Part shown: piece by piece, positions 58,770 through 64,000 of the stretch
How positions within the stretch are numbered: the first letter of the stretch is position 1
Layout of the letters: each line of letters starts with the position of its first letter
Source of the DNA: Blattabacterium sp. (Nauphoeta cinerea)
GTDB taxonomy: Bacteria; Bacteroidota; Bacteroidia; Flavobacteriales; Blattabacteriaceae
Direction of reading: 5' to 3'
Assembly: GCF_000471965.1 (NCBI RefSeq)
Contig: NC_022550.1
Coordinates: 558,001-622,000, forward strand
DNA: 64,000 bases
The notes under the pieces: model-generated
The model's database searches: none
What the model was told of the DNA's origin: nothing
What the model saw: the letters and a program-made list of their open reading frames with translations, nothing else
Program-made: the position numbers and the translations under genes

Positions 58770-59508
58770 AAAAAATATCTTCTGGGTAAAGGATTTGAGT
58801 TAGAAATAGACCATGTGCAGGAACGATAAATTTGTAAAAATTAGAATTTTTTAATTCTATAATTTTTATAAATTCATCGATACTGATTTTATTTCTTCCC
58901 ACATCAATAAGTGTACCTATAATAGCTCTAACCATCGATCTTAAAAATCGATTTGCTTCAATAGTAAAACATAAAACATTGTTCTTTTCAGACCAAGAAG
59001 CATGATAAATATGACATATATTATTTTCTTTTTCATCAGTTCGTTTTTTACAAAACGAACTGAAATCATTATATTCCATAAGCTTTTTTGAAGCTATATT
59101 CATTTTATGAACATTTAAGGAATAAAAACAGTACCAAGAGAAATCTTGATAAAATGGATTTTTTTCTCGTGTTAAATAATATTTGTATGTTCGCTTTATT
59201 GCATCAAATCTTGCATGAAGATTGTTTTTTACTGGAAAAATATTGAAGACTTTAATAGATTTCGGTAAAAAAATATTTAGTCTATCTACAAAATTATTTT
59301 TTATTTCTTTTTCAGAATCAAAATGAGCAAACATTTGTTTCGCATGAACCCCTTTATCCGTTCTTCCAGCACCTACAATATTTATAGATGTTTTCAATAA
59401 TTTTGATAAACAATATTCCAATTTTTCTTCAACTGTATTTACTTTTTTTTGAATTTGCCATCCAAAAAAGTATTTACCATTATAAGCTAATTCAATAAAA
59501 AATCTCAA
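58753..59508 (-). CDS. truA: tRNA pseudouridine38-40 synthase TruA
   Basis: Isomerises uridines at 38-40 in the anticodon stem. Catalytic Asp in GAGRTDKGVHA; also RFLRSMVRAIIGTLID. 251 residues. The frame opens with a TTG (59508), giving LRFFIELAYNG, exactly the family N-terminus, so a TTG start is likely. It ends inside the start of the ABC exporter gene (17-bp overlap), indicating coupled translation. Confidence 0.94.
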   Translation of the reverse strand: MRFFIELAYNGKYFFGWQIQKKVNTVEEKLEYCLSKLLKTSINIVGAGRTDKGVHAKQMFAHFDSEKEIKNNFVDRLNIFLPKSIKVFNIFPVKNNLHARFDAIKRTYKYYLTREKNPFYQDFSWYCFYSLNVHKMNIASKKLMEYNDFSSFCKKRTDEKENNICHIYHASWSEKNNVLCFTIEANRFLRSMVRAIIGTLIDVGRNKISIDEFIKIIELKNSNFYKFIVPAHGLFLTQILYPEDIFYEKKN

Positions 59509-59514
59509 TATTTT

Positions 59515-60702
59515 TTAAAGTTGATTCAAACTTTCAATAATAATAGAACATCCTTTTTGAATTTCACGTTTTGTGATAGTTAGAGGAGGAGATATACGTA
59601 TAAAATTACTATGAAATAAAAAACGAAATAATATTAATCCTTTTTTCAAACAATATTTTAAAACCTTTTCCACAGTATTTTGATTTTTTAATTCAAAAGA
59701 CAACAAAAGTCCTTTTCCATGAATATTTTTGATTTCATCATGATTCAAATATTTCTTAATACATTTTTCTTTTACTGATACTTGTTTCAATATATCAGAA
59801 TTGATAAGTTGTCTTAAAGTTGCTAAAGAAGCAGAAGCAGAAACAGGATTTCCTCCAAAAGTCGTTAAATGCCCTAAAGGAGCAATATCAATAAAAGTTT
59901 TCATAATTTTTTTAGATGAGACAAAACCACTAATAGGCATTCCTCCTCCCATTCCTTTTCCTATTATCAAGATATCAGGAATAACATCATAATGTTCAAA
60001 TGCAAAAAGTTTTCCTGTTCTTCCAAATCCAGTTTGGACTTCATCAAGTATCATTAAAGCTTTTTTTTTATCACATTGTTTTCTCACCTCTTTTAAAAAA
60101 GAAAAATCCGGTAATATAATTCCAGAAGAACATTGAATAGTTTCTAAAATGACACAAGCAGTTTTTTCAGTAATAGAACTTATTAATTCTTCTATATGAT
60201 TAAATGTGATAAACTTAACTAAAGGTAACAAAGGCCTAAAAGATCTTTTATAATCTTCATGTCCCATAACACTCATAGAGCCATGTGTACTTCCATGATA
60301 AGACCACTTACAGGATATCATCTCTTCTTTTCCTGTATAACATTTAGCTAGTTTCAAGGCCCCTTCTACAGCTTCTGTTCCAGAATTAACTAGATAAGTG
60401 GTGTGAAGTGGATATGGAATATTTTTTGATATTTCTTTACAAAGTTTGACACAAGGACTTTGTATAAATTCTCCATATACCATAGTATGTAAATATTTAT
60501 CGACTTGTTTTTTTATAGCTTCTTTAATTTTTTGATTTCCATGTCCTAGTACATTTACGGAAATACCTGCTACAAAATCTAGATATTTTTTTCCATCTTT
60601 CCCATAAATATAATTTCCATCAGCATAATCTACTATAATATTCATGGGATATGGATTCACTTGAGTTTGATACTGAAAAAAACATTTTTTTAATTCTTTC
60701 AT
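59515..60702 (-). CDS. Class III PLP aminotransferase (acetylornithine/ornithine type)
   Basis: Fold-type I aminotransferase. DGKKYLDFVAGISVNVLGH, NSGTEAVEGALKLA, LDEVQTGFGRTGK with the PLP Asp, and GKGMGGGMPISG with the Schiff-base Lys. 395 residues, full length. It resembles ArgD/ornithine transaminases, but no arginine genes flank it, so the substrate is left open. 6 bp upstream of truA. Confidence 0.87.
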   Translation of the reverse strand: MKELKKCFFQYQTQVNPYPMNIIVDYADGNYIYGKDGKKYLDFVAGISVNVLGHGNQKIKEAIKKQVDKYLHTMVYGEFIQSPCVKLCKEISKNIPYPLHTTYLVNSGTEAVEGALKLAKCYTGKEEMISCKWSYHGSTHGSMSVMGHEDYKRSFRPLLPLVKFITFNHIEELISSITEKTACVILETIQCSSGIILPDFSFLKEVRKQCDKKKALMILDEVQTGFGRTGKLFAFEHYDVIPDILIIGKGMGGGMPISGFVSSKKIMKTFIDIAPLGHLTTFGGNPVSASASLATLRQLINSDILKQVSVKEKCIKKYLNHDEIKNIHGKGLLLSFELKNQNTVEKVLKYCLKKGLILFRFLFHSNFIRISPPLTITKREIQKGCSIIIESLNQL

Positions 60703-60714
60703 GAAAATTTTATT

Positions 60715-62406
60715 CTATTTATTTTTTATCATAGTTTTAATTTGTTCTTTTTCTAACAAACTTTCTTTTTTATATTTGTCGATTTCTTTGTATAAAAGAA
60801 ATTTTTTTTTATTTTTATCTAGTTTTTCTTTTTCTTTCCAAGAAAATTTAGAAAGATAAAGAAACTTATCAGAAATATTAATATTTTTATATACTGGAAT
60901 AAGTTCTGAATAAACTTCTTTTTCACAAAAAATTTTTCTTATTTTTTTTGATTCATCCAAATATATTAATAGTATTTTACAAGATAATTTGTTAATTATT
61001 TTTTTTCCTTTATCAGTGTAAAGGAAAATAATGCTGTTAATATCTCCTTGAATTTTTACTTTTTCTAAAGAATTTTCTTTATTGAAAAAACCAATTATAA
61101 TATCTCCTTCTATTTGATTAAATTCTTTTGAATTAATTTTTTCTATATAAAAAGCATTTTTAACAATTTTTATATATTTTAATAAATTGCTGTTTTCATT
61201 CCTAAGATAAATATATATGACTTTTCCAGTAATTTGTTTGTTTTGAATCCAAAATATAGGATTTCCATCAAAGTGCATATAGTTATTTGAAGATTCATAA
61301 TTGAAAAAATCACATATTCCTTGAATATTTTCATTTAAAAAAAAACTTTTAACAGAAAAAGCTTGAATTGAATATGTATTATTTTTTTTTCTATTTATTT
61401 TTATAATATTTGAATAAATAAAAATCAAATTATTTTTTGATATTTTTATAATCTTGGGGTTTTCTTTTAGAATTAAAGAACTGGAATTAAAATCAAATTC
61501 TCCATATCCGCTTGTTAAAAAACATTTTTTAATTGAATCTTCTAATAGGATATTTTTAATAAATCCACATTTTGTTTTAAAATTAAAAAATAAATATCCT
61601 CCTCTAATGATTATACCGTTATAATGAAGACTTACATAATTTTTAAATAAAAATATTTTTTTTTGAACTAAAAACACAGCTTTTTGAGCGTAAATAAAAT
61701 TATTAGAATTTGTATTCTGTATTATAATAACAGGATTATGAAAATTTACTTGATTTTGTACAAACAAATATTCTAATATATTAGCATATATAGTATAATT
61801 TTTATTATTCAATTGAATATCATGCTTTAACTCTATTTTTTTTTTATCAATATAAAAAAAACCTTCTTTGCTAGATATAGTATAATCATCTCCATAATAG
61901 AGAATGCTCTTTTTTTTATAAAAAATTTTATTTAATATTAAATCGTACTCTAATGAATTAGTCTTTAATTTAATTTTTCCGAAAAATAAAATAACATTGT
62001 CATTGACTTGAAGTAATTTTTTTTTAAAATTAAAATGAATGATGTCCCCCGTTAACCTGATTTTTCCTTGATACAAAATTACTTTACCTGATAATTTAAA
62101 ATCGAAAAAATTACCTACTATATTTTGAGAAATTATTTTATTTTTTCCTGATTCTAATCTTACATTTCCATATCCATAATATTTATTATTTTTTTTTTGA
62201 TATACAATTTTATTACAAAAAAGATGATATTTTTCATATTTTAAATGAACATTTCCTATTAAAATGAAAGATTGATTATGAACATCATTCTGTATTAAAT
62301 CTGCATGAATTATTTGTATATTTTTTTTTATTTCATTTTCATTAGAAAATATTTTATTTAATGAAAATAATGAAAAAACAATAAAAATTAAAAACCCATA
62401 TTTCAC
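60715..62406 (-). CDS. OstA/LptA-like LPS transport protein
   Basis: Periplasmic OstA-family protein, probably part of the LPS bridge. A signal peptide (FLIFIVFSLFSLNKIFS) precedes repeated beta-jellyroll OstA segments such as IGNVHLKYEKYHLFCNKIVY and ILYQGKIRLTGDIIHF. 563 residues, as in the long flavobacterial OstA-like proteins. The frame starts with GTG at 62406; no ATG fits. It follows lptD and ridA on the same strand. Confidence 0.82.
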   Translation of the reverse strand: MKYGFLIFIVFSLFSLNKIFSNENEIKKNIQIIHADLIQNDVHNQSFILIGNVHLKYEKYHLFCNKIVYQKKNNKYYGYGNVRLESGKNKIISQNIVGNFFDFKLSGKVILYQGKIRLTGDIIHFNFKKKLLQVNDNVILFFGKIKLKTNSLEYDLILNKIFYKKKSILYYGDDYTISSKEGFFYIDKKKIELKHDIQLNNKNYTIYANILEYLFVQNQVNFHNPVIIIQNTNSNNFIYAQKAVFLVQKKIFLFKNYVSLHYNGIIIRGGYLFFNFKTKCGFIKNILLEDSIKKCFLTSGYGEFDFNSSSLILKENPKIIKISKNNLIFIYSNIIKINRKKNNTYSIQAFSVKSFFLNENIQGICDFFNYESSNNYMHFDGNPIFWIQNKQITGKVIYIYLRNENSNLLKYIKIVKNAFYIEKINSKEFNQIEGDIIIGFFNKENSLEKVKIQGDINSIIFLYTDKGKKIINKLSCKILLIYLDESKKIRKIFCEKEVYSELIPVYKNINISDKFLYLSKFSWKEKEKLDKNKKKFLLYKEIDKYKKESLLEKEQIKTMIKNK

Positions 62407-62438
62407 AATATTTTCATTATTTTCATTTATAAAATAAT

Positions 62439-62825
62439 TTAATTTTTGTATGCTATTAAAGATATTTCAATATTGGCATTCTTAGGAAGACCAACAACTT
62501 CTACCGTTTCTCTAGCTGGATAACTCCCTTTATGAAAAAACTTAGAATAGACATTATTTATTATAGGAAAATTCCTCATATCTGTCACAAAAATAGAAGT
62601 TTTTATAACATTTTGGAATCCTATTCCATTTTCTGAAAGAATAATTTTTATATTTTCCATAACTTTTTTCGTTTCCATTTCTATATTATTGAAACCTAAT
62701 TTTTTTGTATCTTCATAGACAGCTATTTGTCCAGAAATAAATAGAAAACCTCCAACCAAAACACATGTATTATATGGGCCATAAGATGGAATTTTCTCTA
62801 TTGAAAATTTTTTTGGTATCATCAT
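62439..62825 (-). CDS. ridA: RidA family reactive-intermediate deaminase
   Basis: Hydrolyses reactive enamines/imines made by PLP enzymes such as those in branched-chain amino-acid synthesis. KIPSYGPYNTCVLVGGFLFISGQIA and GSYPARETVEVVGLP with the catalytic Arg are the family marks. 128 residues, full length; start at either of two adjacent ATGs. Lies between lptD (2 bp) and the OstA gene. Confidence 0.94.
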   Translation of the reverse strand: MMIPKKFSIEKIPSYGPYNTCVLVGGFLFISGQIAVYEDTKKLGFNNIEMETKKVMENIKIILSENGIGFQNVIKTSIFVTDMRNFPIINNVYSKFFHKGSYPARETVEVVGLPKNANIEISLIAYKN

Positions 62826-62827
62826 AA

Positions 62828-64000
62828 TTAATTAATTTTTCTTTCATTATACTGTATGATATTCTTAAAATTAGGATCTTTTAATCCTATAAAAAAAGAC
62901 CAATCAGAACTTTTTTCAAAATTCCAATTAAAACTCATTTCAAAACTTCTTAAATCTCTATTAAAAATGATATTAGCGAATATTATCTTTTTTTTCAAAA
63001 AATCATAATCTGTATGAAAACTTACTTTCCAATATTTTGTAATATTTATAGATCCATTTATACTTAATAAATTTTGAAACCATTTTTTTTTATTGAAATA
63101 ATTTTCATAAATTGAACGAAAATCAATTTCTAAACTAAGCGGAATTGTATATTTTGCATAATTTTTTTGATCAAAAAAAAAGTAATCATAACGATTTTTT
63201 CCTTTTTTATTAAATTCATTTTTTACAGGTGAAAAATGAATATTATAATTGGAAAAAAAAGAAAAATCAAATAATATATTGTTTTGATTTTTCTTTTTTT
63301 CCTCTTCCCATTCCCAATTTATACCGGCTTTATACTTTGCTGCCAAATTTTTTGTTAAATCAACATCTCCCATGAGATAAAAATTTTTCCATTTTATAAA
63401 ATTATTATCTAGAATAAATGAAAAATTCATTTCTTTAAAAATTTCTATTTTTTTGTATATATTAACATGGGGCCATGTGTTTTTTATTATCCAATTGTTA
63501 TTTAAAATCAAATTGATCCTTTTTTCGAAATGATTTTTTACGTTATAAAAAACAGGAGGATAGTATATCATATGAAAAGATAAAATGGGTTCTATTTCAT
63601 GTTTTAATAGGATACTCTTTTTTAATTTCCATATTTTATAAAATGGAACAGATATTATATTTGTTGAAATATCCATTTTTTGATAATTTGAAACATGAAA
63701 ATAAGGAAGATCCCATGTATAAAGATCTTTATAAAAAATTTGAGATGAAATTTTTAAATAAGGATAAAAAAAAGAAGAATAAGCATTCATCATCATATAA
63801 TGGTTAAATCCAGCATGAAAATACGTTGTGTTGTGAGACTCTATAGAATTTTTAAAAAATAATCTATTTTCAATATTTACATGACTTAAAAAAAGATTTT
63901 TTTTATCATCAAAAAGTATACTTTTAGTATATAAAATTAATTCTGGAATTATAAAATTGACTTTTTTTTTACTTGGGTTTTGAATCATATAAATATCCAT
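62828..64000 (-). CDS. lptD: LPS assembly protein LptD, C-terminal part (5' end outside window)
   Basis: Outer-membrane beta barrel that inserts LPS with LptE. 390 residues reach the window edge without a convincing start: the Met at the edge is followed by mid-barrel-like sequence. The chain shows alternating aromatic/polar beta strands (e.g. YFHAGFNHYMMMNAYSS, WKVSFHTDYDF) and ends near SFEMSFNWNFEKSSDWSFFIG, matching the C-terminal region of flavobacterial LptD-like proteins, which are about 850 residues. Upstream in order of ridA and the OstA gene. Confidence 0.75.
   Translation of the reverse strand: MDIYMIQNPSKKKVNFIIPELILYTKSILFDDKKNLFLSHVNIENRLFFKNSIESHNTTYFHAGFNHYMMMNAYSSFFYPYLKISSQIFYKDLYTWDLPYFHVSNYQKMDISTNIISVPFYKIWKLKKSILLKHEIEPILSFHMIYYPPVFYNVKNHFEKRINLILNNNWIIKNTWPHVNIYKKIEIFKEMNFSFILDNNFIKWKNFYLMGDVDLTKNLAAKYKAGINWEWEEEKKKNQNNILFDFSFFSNYNIHFSPVKNEFNKKGKNRYDYFFFDQKNYAKYTIPLSLEIDFRSIYENYFNKKKWFQNLLSINGSINITKYWKVSFHTDYDFLKKKIIFANIIFNRDLRSFEMSFNWNFEKSSDWSFFIGLKDPNFKNIIQYNERKIN

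Overview
The window is very AT-rich, densely coded, and has no insertion sequences, phage genes or CRISPR arrays. Its gene content is that of a reduced Bacteroidetes (Flavobacteriales) genome: an alternative complex III cluster (actABCDEF), TAnnTTTG promoter elements in place of sigma70 boxes, flavobacterial-type ClpC, SurA-like, OstA and LptD proteins, DUF3127, and no visible Shine-Dalgarno dependence. Together with a full TCA and glycine-cleavage enzyme set, K+ uptake and recA, this best fits Blattabacterium, the cockroach fat-body endosymbiont. That identification is inferred from content and composition; no database search was run.

Layout. 1-8.2 kb: the 5' part of atpB (ATP synthase subunit a), a transsulfuration enzyme, cysS, folE, nadE, tsaB and the trkH/trkA K+ uptake pair. 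8.2-16.3 kb: the actF-A genes on the minus strand, encoding the quinol:cytochrome c oxidoreductase, without adjacent cytochrome oxidase genes. 16.4-20.8 kb: a plus-strand run of two M16 peptidases, a DUF59 Fe-S protein, an SPFH protein and DUF3127. 20.8-26.3 kb: a minus-strand run sucC-dnaX-clpC-nth in which three of the four products look eroded. 26.4-28.3 kb: lolD, an esterase and a TPR membrane protein. 28.3-45.2 kb: a long minus-strand block (sucB, sucA, alaS, plsC, ccsBA, an MBL hydrolase, recA, mltD, tatA, a sugar nucleotidyltransferase, a decayed dut and a flippase; sucA is upstream of sucB). 45.3-49.3 kb: clpP, three tRNAs (Arg-TCT, Pro-TGG, Ser-GCT), a 7TM-HD phosphodiesterase, an Lrp-type regulator and the only gap longer than 300 bp. 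49.3-64 kb: tsaD, gcvP, mdh, thiN, lptB, a SurA-like chaperone, an MsbA-like exporter, truA, a class III aminotransferase, an OstA-family protein, ridA and the C-terminal part of lptD.

How the genes fit together. SucA, SucB, SucC and Mdh feed reducing power to a membrane chain that includes ActA-F, whose cytochromes depend on CcsBA for heme attachment and whose ActB subunit carries a Tat signal served by TatA. ThiN makes the thiamine diphosphate SucA needs. GcvP fits a host-nitrogen-recycling symbiont. MsbA, LptB, OstA, LptD, LolD and SurA show that an outer membrane is still being built.

Most notable: atpB and clpC each carry the same lesion, an A7 tract where A8 would restore the frame, which suggests transcriptional slippage or recent decay. 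dut, dnaX and nth have open frames but have lost catalytic or cofactor residues. ClpC has also lost its N-terminal domain. I found no convincing novel multi-gene system.
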